Shown here: one piece after another, positions 8,977-16,405 of the stretch
Numbering within the stretch: the stretch's first letter is position 1
How the letters are laid out: every line of letters starts with the position of its first letter
Assembly: GCF_938039775.1 (NCBI RefSeq)
Contig: NZ_CALHTQ010000203.1
Location: 1-45,685 of the forward strand
From: an uncultured Mogibacterium sp.
GTDB taxonomy: Bacteria; Bacillota_A; Clostridia; Peptostreptococcales; Anaerovoracaceae
Direction: 5' to 3'
Length of the DNA stretch: 45,685 bases
Made by a program: the position numbers and the translations under genes
The notes under the pieces: model-generated
The model's database searches: none
What the model was told of the DNA's origin: nothing
What the model saw: only the letters and a program-made list of their open reading frames with translations

Positions 8977-9310
8977 TACCACAGCATTAATGCGATGCCA
9001 TACCATTAATGCAGATCAATAGAGAAATCGATACAAATTTCTTGCCAGCGCCTAATGTCAGCCAAATTAGAAATTTTGACCGTTATGATAACCTTGGGAG
9101 CAGGTTAAGCATTGTAGCCTATATGTATAAAAATAAAATTGTATACGGATTTACATTTATAAAAATGCAATGTATAGAAAAAATTGATACAGACGATGTA
9201 GAATTATGAACAAATTCAAAATATCGATAGAAACCCATATAAATTAGGGGTTTTGCAACGATTAAAATTAATTAACTTTAATAATTGTTTTGAATCAATT
9301 TCTGCTTAAA
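8977..9310. other. AT-rich intergenic stretch without a supported gene
   Basis: Between the operon A terminator and the operon B promoter there is only AT-rich sequence. A 66-codon frame at 9009-9209 lacks a ribosome site and recognisable protein character, so I do not call it. Confidence 0.6.
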
Positions 9311-9405
9311 TTTGATTTATATTTATAAATCTGATAAACTTCTAGAAAGTAGACAAAATTAGTCTTTTTATAGACAAAATGTGTGTTCTTAGTATACATT
9401 TGTCA
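9311..9405 (+). promoter_or_regulatory. Pilus B promoter and conserved leader element
   Basis: TTTGAT (9311-9316), 15 bases, then TGATAA (9332-9337) matches the pilus A promoter in sequence and spacing. Downstream, TAGACAAAAT occurs twice (9350-9359 and 9371-9380), starting 21 bases apart, about two helical turns. GTCTTTTTAT and AATGTGTGT are shared with leader A. GACAAAATGTGTG (9373-9385) can pair with GTATACATTTGTC (9392-9404), with one bulge. The operon B leader is about 290 bases long. Co-regulation of the two pili through this element is inferred. Confidence 0.6.
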
Positions 9406-9519
9406 TAAAATAAAGACATTGCGCGTTGTTTGGACAGTTTTTCTACTAAAAGGGTATGTGAAATAAAAGAAGGGCTGAGATTTAAGGGACTTTATTATAT
9501 TAATGATAAAGAGAGACAG

Positions 9520-9570
9520 ATGCATGAGTTTCTAGCCTAGTTTGGTTTGAGCTTATGCATTTTTCTTTAT
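9520..9570 (+). terminator. Intrinsic terminator within the pilus B 5' leader
   Basis: ATGCATGAG (9520-9528) pairs with CTTATGCAT (9552-9560, one G-U) and is followed by TTTTTCTTTATTT. It lies after the promoter and 65 bases before the major pilin start. No gene lies between promoter and hairpin, so the arrangement is that of an attenuator or riboswitch expression platform. Confidence 0.55.
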
Positions 9571-9634
9571 TTATAAATGAAGTGACGAGTGTCACAATAA
9601 CGTTAATGCATAGTTATATAAAGGAGAAAAGAAT

Positions 9635-11107
9635 ATGCAGAGATTAGTAAAAAGACAAATTAGCTGCATCGTAGCAATGGCTATGGTATTGCTACTAGCT
9701 ATGTCTGTAATTGTTCCGGACAGAGCATATGCGGCCACAACTCACAGTCTAAAGATCACTAATGGTGGTAAGACTGAGCATACTTTTGAAATCTATCAGG
9801 TTTTCAAGGGTGACCTATCAGGAAAGGTTCTTTCCAATATCCAGTGGGGTAGCGGAATCAAGGATTCATCTAAGGCAGGACTAGGAAGTGCTAGTGCAAA
9901 GGCTAAGACCCTTACTAACGTTACTAAGGCAGAAGAGTTTGCAAATGACATTCAGTCGCACCTAGGAACTCCTGCAAAGACACAGAAGGTAGCTGCAGGC
10001 GGCAGCGAAACTGTAACAGGACTTGCGCCTGGTTACTACCTAGTTAAGGATACAGCTAGCACACAGAATAAGGAGAATGGTGCTTATACTTCTTACATTC
10101 TTAAGATTGTAGCTGACACTGAGACAAGCGCTAAGCTTGACGTTCCTACAGTTGTTAAGAAGGTTCAGGAGAACAGCGACAAGGAGTGGCAGGATGCTGC
10201 TGATTACAACATCGGAGATACAATCCCTTACAAGCTAACTGGTACTCTCCCAACTAACTATGATAAGTACGAAAAGTATGCTTACAAGTTCCACGATGAG
10301 ATGTCAGCAGGTCTAACTTTAGACCCAGCATCAATCAAGGTTAAGATTGACGGAACTGTTATTGCAAGCAGTAAGTACACTGTTACACAGGATGCTGGTT
10401 CAAACAGCTTCACAGTAGCTTTTGCTGACCTAAAGACACTCGACACACCTACAACATCTAACAGCACAATCGTAGTTGAGTACAATTGTAAGCTTAACAG
10501 CAACGCTGTAATAGGCGCTCAGGGTAACCCTAATACTGTTTACCTAGAGTACTCAAACAACCCTAACAGAGGTGGAGAAGGAGACTTCGGTAAGACTCCT
10601 AAGGATAAGAACATCGTATTCTCTTACAAGGTAATTGTTAACAAGAAGGACGAGAACAACGATCCTCTAGTTGGTGCTGAGTTCACACTTTACAAGAAGA
10701 CAGCTACTGGTAAGGAAGCAATCACAAGATTCACTATCGACAATACTATGGCTGCAAACAAGACAACATTTACATACAACGGTCTAGATGCAGGTAAGTA
10801 TGTACTCGAGGAGACAAAGACTCCAACTGGATACAATAGCATTGACCCTATCGAGTTCACAATCAAGGCTGATTACGATAAGACTTCAGATGATCCTAAG
10901 CTAACTAAGCTAGAGAGTCTTGGTGTGCTAACATTTACAGCAGACAAGAATGCTGGATCGCTTTCCGCTGACGTTGTTAATAACAAGGGCTTCACTCTTC
11001 CAGAGACTGGAGGAATGGGTAGAGCTCTAATCTACGTTCTAGGAACAATTCTTGTAATTGGTTCACTCGGATACATGAGACGCAGAAAAGGAGCAACTAT
11101 TAAGTAA
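9635..11107 (+). CDS. Major (backbone) pilin B, SpaH/EbpB-like, LPETGG
   Basis: A 490-residue shaft subunit of the second pilus. The start is fixed by AAAGGAG. The signal peptide ends AYA-ATTHS. An N-terminal domain (LKITNGGKTEHTFEIYQVFK, with YYLVKDTAS later) is followed by the pilin-motif region VPTVVKKVQENSDKEW. The D2-type isopeptide domain has IGDTIPYKLTGTLP and FHDEMSAGLTLDPASI. The C-terminal Cna-B domain has the E-box YVLEETKTPTGYN. The sorting signal is LPETGGMGR, a hydrophobic segment and RRRKGATIK. It shares architecture with pilin A but not close sequence. The sortase starts 2 bases after its stop, with no intervening hairpin, unlike operon A. Confidence 0.92.
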   Translation: MQRLVKRQISCIVAMAMVLLLAMSVIVPDRAYAATTHSLKITNGGKTEHTFEIYQVFKGDLSGKVLSNIQWGSGIKDSSKAGLGSASAKAKTLTNVTKAEEFANDIQSHLGTPAKTQKVAAGGSETVTGLAPGYYLVKDTASTQNKENGAYTSYILKIVADTETSAKLDVPTVVKKVQENSDKEWQDAADYNIGDTIPYKLTGTLPTNYDKYEKYAYKFHDEMSAGLTLDPASIKVKIDGTVIASSKYTVTQDAGSNSFTVAFADLKTLDTPTTSNSTIVVEYNCKLNSNAVIGAQGNPNTVYLEYSNNPNRGGEGDFGKTPKDKNIVFSYKVIVNKKDENNDPLVGAEFTLYKKTATGKEAITRFTIDNTMAANKTTFTYNGLDAGKYVLEETKTPTGYNSIDPIEFTIKADYDKTSDDPKLTKLESLGVLTFTADKNAGSLSADVVNNKGFTLPETGGMGRALIYVLGTILVIGSLGYMRRRKGATIK

Positions 11108-11109
11108 CA

Positions 11110-11946
11110 ATGGGCAAGATGAAAAGAATCATCCCCAACATAATAGTTTCGATAATGCTGATTGGGGGGATTGGCCTTTTGGCCTACCCGACGATTAGCG
11201 ATTGTGTCAACGAATTGCACTCTTCGAGAGCGATAGGGAGCTATATCAAGAAGACTAAGGACATTTCCAAGGAGAAAAAAGCACAACTTCTAAACGAGGC
11301 AAGGGAATACAATCAGACTTTGGTCGATAAGAAGAATCGATATTTCCTTAAGCCAGAAGAAAAAGAGCAGTATAACAAGCTGCTAGACGTTACCGACACA
11401 GGCATTATGGGATACGTTGATATACCAAAGATTAAGGCATATATACCTATTTACCATGGTGTTGATCCGGGAGCGCTTCAGATAGCGACAGGGCATATAC
11501 CGGGAAGTTCTTTGCCGGTTGGTGGTCCAAGTACTCATAGCCTTATTTCAGGCCATACGGGGCTACTGTCAGCCAAGCTTTTTACAAATATTGATCAGCT
11601 CGAAGATGGTGACATCTTTATGATTCATGTATTTGATGAAGTGTACGCATACAAGGTTAATAAGATTGACACTGTGCTACCTGATGAAGTTGAGGATTTG
11701 GAGATTGAAAAAGGCAAGGATTACGTAACACTAATTACGTGCACTCCTTATGGTGTCAACTCGCATAGACTTCTCGTGAGAGGAGAGCGCACCAAGTATA
11801 CGAAGACACAGAAAGTAGAAGACGTTATTAAAATGGTCGTGCTAAAGTATATCGCGATATCGATTGTTGGAGTTTTGGCTCTGATAATTTTGGTAAAGGT
11901 GTACTTAGCAAGGCGAAGAAAAAGAAAGGGATTAAATGAAAAGTAA
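11110..11946 (+). CDS. Class C sortase of pilus B
   Basis: A 278-residue sortase with N- and C-terminal membrane segments (about 9-29 and 237-261). The triad is His149 (ISGHTG), Cys211 (ITCTPYGVNSHR) and Arg220. GYVDIPKIKAYIPIYHGV and SLPVGGPSTHSLI are typical. The region before the catalytic domain (YFLKPEEKEQY) lacks an obvious D-P-aromatic lid. Its only Shine-Dalgarno (AAAGGAG) lies about 16 bases upstream inside the pilin gene, so translation probably depends on ribosomes finishing the pilin. That could keep enzyme levels below subunit levels. It overlaps the next gene by 11 bases. Confidence 0.93.
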   Translation: MGKMKRIIPNIIVSIMLIGGIGLLAYPTISDCVNELHSSRAIGSYIKKTKDISKEKKAQLLNEAREYNQTLVDKKNRYFLKPEEKEQYNKLLDVTDTGIMGYVDIPKIKAYIPIYHGVDPGALQIATGHIPGSSLPVGGPSTHSLISGHTGLLSAKLFTNIDQLEDGDIFMIHVFDEVYAYKVNKIDTVLPDEVEDLEIEKGKDYVTLITCTPYGVNSHRLLVRGERTKYTKTQKVEDVIKMVVLKYIAISIVGVLALIILVKVYLARRRKRKGLNEK

Positions 11947-12589
11947 TAGAATTTCTTTAATATTAATTCTATGCTTCAGTTTTGTATCTTTCATACTTCC
12001 ATCCCATGCTGTGTATGCAGACGATAATGTGAGCTTAAATATCACGCTGACTTATGAGCAGAAGGCTATAAGTGGCGCACAATACTCCATATACCAGATT
12101 GCAGACCTAAAGGCTGATAAGACTGGTTATACCTCAAGAGCTCCGTTTGGCTGGAATGGGAATTTAGAAGAACTTAAAACCGTAGATGCTCAGCTAAAGT
12201 TAGCGCGTCGTCTAGAAAAGCAGAGCCATAGGGCTCATGCGGTGATGACGCTAACGACTGGCCGTGACGGAATGGTTCGGTTTACTGGTTTGAGAAGTGG
12301 AATGTATCTCGTGGTACAGACAGGGGCAACTGGAGAAGCTGCAGACTACACAACTATGCAGCCATTCTTAGTGATGGCTCCAAGATTTGAGAATGGCGTT
12401 TGGAACAAGGTTGTGAATGCCAAGCCAAAGCCAGAGGTACAGAAGAAACAGAAACCGAAAGTCACCAAGAAAGTTAAGACTGGTGATAATAGCGAATTGT
12501 TCTGGTGGAGCGGAGTGCTTATGATCAACGGTGGACTGCTGGGCCTCCTTGTCCTAAGGAGAAAGAATAAGATGGGAGGAGTGAGCTAA
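11936..12589 (+). CDS. Small Cna-B basal pilin B with KTGD signal
   Basis: A 217-residue secreted protein with a signal peptide ending VYA-DDNV. It holds a single Cna-B-type domain (LNITLTYEQKAISGAQYSIY, then RFTGLRSGMYLVVQTGATG). This matches the N-terminal half of the operon A minor pilin, including the GxYLVxQTGATG strand. A Lys/Pro-rich stalk (KPKPEVQKKQKPKVTKK) precedes VKTGDNSE, a hydrophobic segment and RRKNKMGGVS. Pro-rich tails before the sorting signal are seen in streptococcal basal pilins that sit in the wall. It lies between the sortase (11-base overlap) and the tip gene (stop and start share one base). The basal-anchor role is inferred from architecture. Confidence 0.85.
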   Translation: MKSNRISLILILCFSFVSFILPSHAVYADDNVSLNITLTYEQKAISGAQYSIYQIADLKADKTGYTSRAPFGWNGNLEELKTVDAQLKLARRLEKQSHRAHAVMTLTTGRDGMVRFTGLRSGMYLVVQTGATGEAADYTTMQPFLVMAPRFENGVWNKVVNAKPKPEVQKKQKPKVTKKVKTGDNSELFWWSGVLMINGGLLGLLVLRRKNKMGGVS

Positions 12590-14808
12590 TGAATAATAAG
12601 ACTTTAGTTAAAAAGCTCTCATCCTTGCTGATAATCCTCGCCGTCTTGATACAGATGTTCCCAATTTCTGCATATGCACAGGAAAACGCGACACGCGGAG
12701 TACGTACTAGACATGTGAGAGCATCAAGAGCAGTTGTAGAGACCTATGTGAAGTTCAGTATACGATCTCACACTGGCGAAATTATAGCCGGAAAAGTGCA
12801 ATATAATCTCATGGAGGTGAATGGCAACTCTGAAAAGTTAATTACAGGTGGAAATGGATTTGTGAGTGCCATAAAACCAGATGTTGAATTTACAGGGCTA
12901 AAGCTAAACACTACCTATAAAATGTATATAAAAGCAGTACCACCAGGATACGAGAGGCCAGTTCAGAGTGTTGCGGAGTTTTACTTCGATACCTCTGGAA
13001 TTCACTTCACTAAAGGAAGTGGAGGCATAGTTCTTCGTCAAACCGCTGATTTTGCAAAAGTTGGAATGGGATTCTTTGTACAGGATACGTCTGGAACTGC
13101 AGTTAAGCCCGTAACCTTCGAGCTTGTTAAAGAGGGTGATAGTGGTGACACAAGTATCAGCATTCAAGTAAATCCGGGAACCGGAAACAGGTATGACATC
13201 GACATTACAAAGCGTGATATTGAGCTTAACAAAAAGTACAAGCTAAAAATTAAGAGTGTTCCATCTGGCTTTCAACTCCCTACAGGCAATGTAGCGGAAT
13301 TCTATTTCTCTAATGAGGACGAAAAGCTTTTCATAAGATTTACAAAGGGTGGTAATACCGCAATCCTGAAGAAGGTTGGAGAACGAGATAAGCCTCTTGC
13401 TGCTAATGAATACTACGGATTCGTAGGGTATGGAGATAAAATCAAAGTATCCAAGAGTAACGAGAGTTCTTCAGGTGCAGAAGCATTTTGCTTCAGAGCA
13501 GAAGACACTTTCCCAGGATTTGGAGACAATGCCGTATATAAGGAGTACATAAACGATGCGGATGCTCTATATAGGTCGGCTCAGAGACCTAGGGTTGGAA
13601 AAAAAGAGCTCTATGATGCAGTAAGAAAGATATACTACTACTGCGAAACGCACAAGGAAGAGCTTCTAAAGGATTATGGTCTAAATGATTCAAGTTTCTG
13701 GAGAGATTCGGTAGATCACGACCAGGACTATGGATATTATAAGGCGATGCAGGAGGCATTTTGGTACTACTCAAATAGCCTGGATGATATAAAAAAATAT
13801 CCTCAAGGGTCTAATGAGTACACCAGGATGAAGACGGCAGTTAACCACATCCTATCCGAGAGCAAGAAGGTTTCTGATGCAGATATGAAATCGGTAACTG
13901 TTAAGGCGTATATGACAGAGATGAAGAACAAGCATTCTCAACCATATCAGCAGCTGGTATCATTCGAACTTAAGAAAACTACTGAAATCAATGTGCTTAA
14001 GGTTGATGAGTCGGGAGCAGCGCTAAATGGTGCGGTGTTTAAGCTTGAGAAACTAAATGATGCGTCGTTCCCTCCAGTATTCGTAGGTAGAAATCAGCAG
14101 ATTTCTGAATTCAAGTTCGAAGGACTATCTGCTGGCGATTATCGTCTCACTGAAGAGAAGACGCCAACTGGCTATAAACTGCTCGGGGAATCGATAGACT
14201 TTACGATAGCAGAACAAGGAAGCAAGTTCACTATCACGCAGACATCGAATAACCCGCTTGTAACGCTTGATGGATCTAGCTTTACATTTAAGGTTAAGAA
14301 CGAAAAGCTCAAGACGAGAATCACTATCAACAAAAAGTGGTTTGATGCCGACGGGCAAGAGGTGCAGCGTTCAGCTGGTTCAATCACCTACAACCTGATG
14401 CAGATTTCAACAACTGATAACGGAACAACTACAGAGAAGGTCTATAAGGCTGGAGAGACACTGTCAGCTTCAGATAACTGGACGAAAACCTATACGGATT
14501 TGCCGGTGTCAGGAAAATCGGACAATGGCGATGATGTTACTTACGGTTACTACGTAGTTGAGACGGCCGTGCCAGATTACGATACTAGCTACAGCAATAG
14601 TAACGGTGCGGAAGTTCAGACACCAAAGGATGCAGCGGTTTCATCAGGAACTATTACGATCAAGAATACTGAGAATATGAGGTTCCTGCTACCTGAGACT
14701 GGAGGTCTTGGTAGAACCGTGCTGTATATCGCAGGGGTGATACTCGTGCTCATATCGGCAGGGGTGATTATCACTAGGAAGAATCGTTTAAAGAACGGTA
14801 CGAAATAA
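12589..14808 (+). CDS. Pilus B tip protein with predicted thioester domain, LPETGG
   Basis: A 739-residue predicted tip adhesin with a signal peptide ending AYA-QENA. Two tandem Cna-B-like repeats follow (YNLMEVNG, then VPPGYERPVQSVAEFYF; FELVKEGD, then VPSGFQLPTGNVAEFYF). Residues about 280-400 look like a thioester (TED/TQXA) domain: YYGFVGYGD, Cys301 in EAFCFRAED, and Gln388 in MQEAFWYY in place of the usual TQxA. Such domains form a Cys-Gln thioester that can covalently capture host proteins. Two more Cna-B domains (INVLKVDESGAAL, then YRLTEEKTPTGYK; ITINKKWFDADGQ) precede LPETGGLGR. The start overlaps the previous stop (TAATG). Thioester formation is inferred from the two residues. Confidence 0.88.
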   Translation: MNNKTLVKKLSSLLIILAVLIQMFPISAYAQENATRGVRTRHVRASRAVVETYVKFSIRSHTGEIIAGKVQYNLMEVNGNSEKLITGGNGFVSAIKPDVEFTGLKLNTTYKMYIKAVPPGYERPVQSVAEFYFDTSGIHFTKGSGGIVLRQTADFAKVGMGFFVQDTSGTAVKPVTFELVKEGDSGDTSISIQVNPGTGNRYDIDITKRDIELNKKYKLKIKSVPSGFQLPTGNVAEFYFSNEDEKLFIRFTKGGNTAILKKVGERDKPLAANEYYGFVGYGDKIKVSKSNESSSGAEAFCFRAEDTFPGFGDNAVYKEYINDADALYRSAQRPRVGKKELYDAVRKIYYYCETHKEELLKDYGLNDSSFWRDSVDHDQDYGYYKAMQEAFWYYSNSLDDIKKYPQGSNEYTRMKTAVNHILSESKKVSDADMKSVTVKAYMTEMKNKHSQPYQQLVSFELKKTTEINVLKVDESGAALNGAVFKLEKLNDASFPPVFVGRNQQISEFKFEGLSAGDYRLTEEKTPTGYKLLGESIDFTIAEQGSKFTITQTSNNPLVTLDGSSFTFKVKNEKLKTRITINKKWFDADGQEVQRSAGSITYNLMQISTTDNGTTTEKVYKAGETLSASDNWTKTYTDLPVSGKSDNGDDVTYGYYVVETAVPDYDTSYSNSNGAEVQTPKDAAVSSGTITIKNTENMRFLLPETGGLGRTVLYIAGVILVLISAGVIITRKNRLKNGTK

Positions 14809-14814
14809 GAAGCT

Positions 14815-14850
14815 AGAGAGCGACTGCTTTATGTGGTTGCTCTCTTTTTT
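14815..14850 (+). terminator. Terminator of pilus operon B
   Basis: AGAGAGCGAC (14815-14824) pairs with GTTGCTCTCT (14836-14845, one G-U), followed by six T. Confidence 0.9.
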
Positions 14851-14970
14851 GCCATAAAGCCACGTGAACTCCGCATAACCTAAGGGTGTCGTGCATTTGC
14901 GTGTTAGATGTAGACGTTTAAATTTCAAGAATTATGCAATACGAAAAATATTTTTAAAAAGTTTTCGTAA

Positions 14971-15002
14971 TTCATTTTGCGTTCATCTTTCTCATTTAAT
15001 AT
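14971..15002 (+). promoter_or_regulatory. Promoter with direct repeats upstream of the PepSY gene
   Basis: TTCAT occurs at 14971-14975 and 14982-14986, an 11-base period overlapping the likely -35. A -10-like TAATAT lies at 14997-15002. Direct repeats of about 11 bases over a weak -35 are typical of OmpR-type regulator sites, and such a regulator is encoded just downstream. Autoregulation is inferred. Confidence 0.4.
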
Positions 15003-15066
15003 ATGGACAACAAGAAACAACGGCAACAAATTCAAGTTTAAAAATGAAAGAGAAAGAGGTACGGAC

Positions 15067-15624
15067 ATGACAAAGATTTTCAAGAAAAAGACATTAACAA
15101 AGCTTATCGCGCTTGCAGTTTTTATCTCAGCGCTCGGTTCAGCAGTTGGATGCTCAAGCAATCATGATGAGAAGGCTGTGCGCAAGGCGAAAGTAACAGT
15201 TCAGCAGGCAGAGGAAACGGCACTCAAGGAATCGAATGGAGGAACTGTTATAGGATATGAGATAGATGTTGACAATGAAACTGTAGTGTATGAAATTACC
15301 GTTAGCGACACTAATTCTGTAAAGGAATATAAAATCGATGGAGAATCAGGGAAAGTCCTGAAGGTTGAGGCAGATAACTTCAATTCAGATTCTGAAGACA
15401 AGGCTCTCATAGGTGCGAAGCCACAAGTTGACCTTGCAAAGGCTGAAACACTAGTGAAAGAAAAATATGCTAAGGCAATTATCATGAAGCTTAAGCTGGA
15501 TGTTAATGAAAATGCTCTCGTATACAAAGTAACTGTAATAGATGGTAAACAGACGATTGATGTAAAGATGAGTGCTGTCGATGGAGCGTTCTTAGCAGAA
15601 GAAAATGAAGATCAGGATGACTAG
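15067..15624 (+). CDS. PepSY-domain lipoprotein
   Basis: A 185-residue exported protein. The ATG at 15067 follows AAAGAGG and gives a basic N-terminus, a hydrophobic core and a lipobox-like AVGC, so it is probably lipid-anchored outside the membrane. The mature part has two PepSY-type repeats of about 60 residues: VTVQQAEETALKE, then GYEIDVDNETVVYEITV; and VDLAKAETLVKEKY, then MKLKLDVNENALVYKVTV. It lies directly before a two-component system, a common arrangement in which PepSY proteins are thought to modulate the sensor kinase or an extracellular protease. A terminator separates it from the regulator gene, so the link is positional. An in-frame ATG at 14977 would destroy the signal peptide. 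Confidence 0.82.
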   Translation: MTKIFKKKTLTKLIALAVFISALGSAVGCSSNHDEKAVRKAKVTVQQAEETALKESNGGTVIGYEIDVDNETVVYEITVSDTNSVKEYKIDGESGKVLKVEADNFNSDSEDKALIGAKPQVDLAKAETLVKEKYAKAIIMKLKLDVNENALVYKVTVIDGKQTIDVKMSAVDGAFLAEENEDQDD

Positions 15625-15646
15625 TTAATAGTATATGATTGTATAT

Positions 15647-15679
15647 AAAATCTCGGTTAGATTATCTAGCCGAGATTTT
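15647..15679 (+). terminator. Terminator after the PepSY lipoprotein
   Basis: AAAATCTCGGTTAG (15647-15660) pairs with CTAGCCGAGATTTT (15666-15679, one wobble). The stem ends in U, giving a short U tract. Confidence 0.75.
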
Positions 15680-15689
15680 GCGTATAAGA

Positions 15690-15698
15690 TGATATAAT
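15690..15698 (+). promoter_or_regulatory. Extended -10 promoter of the two-component system
   Basis: TGATATAAT is an exact TGN-TATAAT extended -10 with no good -35. It lies just after the terminator and 34 bases before the regulator start. Confidence 0.55.
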
Positions 15699-15731
15699 AG
15701 GCGACAATAAAGAAAGTAAAGGAGCGAGACC

Positions 15732-16405
15732 ATGAAGCTGTTAGTAATCGAAGATGAGGTTATGCTTAATAGAAGTATAGTAAAGCTTCTAAAGACTCAG
15801 CAGTACAGTGTTGATGCGGCATATGATGGGGAAGAAGCGATTGACTACATAAGAGCAACTAATTACGACGTAATAATTTCAGATATAATGATGCCTAGAC
15901 TTGATGGACTTGGTGTGCTTAAGTATCTAAGAAATCATCAGATTAAGACGCCCGTCCTCATGCTAACCGCAAAGGATGCGCTAGAAGATAAGGTGGCGGG
16001 ATTAGATGCTGGTGCGGATGATTATCTAGTGAAACCTTTCGAATTTGATGAGCTTCTGGCGCGAATCAGAGTTATGCTTAGGCGTAACAATAGGGAGAAC
16101 CTTACGAGTAACGTGCATTTTGGTGATTGCTGCTTAGACTTTGTAAAGAAAACAGTTACCAAGAATTCATCTCTGGTTGATTTAACCTCTAAGGAGTATG
16201 CGCTGCTCGGTGTTTGGTTAGACATCCTAATGTAATATTGAGCAGGGAGCAGATTAGAGAGCACATCTGGGACTTTGATTACGAGGGTGAGTCGAATATT
16301 ATCGATGTGCTGGTAAAAAACATTCGTAAGAAACTAGAGAATCCGTCGGTCATTCAGACGAAAAGGGGAATGGGATATGTATTCAAATCAGAAGAAAAGC
16401 AATAA
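15732..16405 (+). pseudogene. OmpR/PhoB-family response regulator, frameshifted in the DNA-binding domain
   Basis: The reading frame from 15732 (Shine-Dalgarno AAAGGAG) encodes a complete receiver domain: acidic VIEDE, phosphoacceptor Asp51 in VIISDIMMP, Thr79 and Lys101 in LVKPFEF. The winged-helix domain starts (LDFVKKTV, then DLTSKEYALL). The frame then reads GVWLDILM and stops at 16235. The missing part, RHPNVILSREQIREHIWDF to TKRGMGYVFKSEEKQ, continues in the -1 frame to 16405. Restoring one base in CTCGGTGTTTGG (16207-16218) would give a normal regulator of about 224 residues. As written, the protein has no recognition helix. A sequencing error, a strain mutation or phase variation are the alternatives. 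It probably pairs with the intact kinase that overlaps it. Confidence 0.85.

Noticed and set aside
9009..9209. 66-codon frame between the pilus operons
   Set aside because: It follows a terminator directly, has no ribosome site and no recognisable features.
9470..9485. GGGCTGAGA, reminiscent of the CUGAGA core of TPP riboswitches
   Set aside because: The other conserved TPP riboswitch segments are missing.
16200..16225. Programmed frameshifting as an explanation for the split response regulator
   Set aside because: No slippery heptamer or stimulatory hairpin is apparent; a one-base deletion explains it better.
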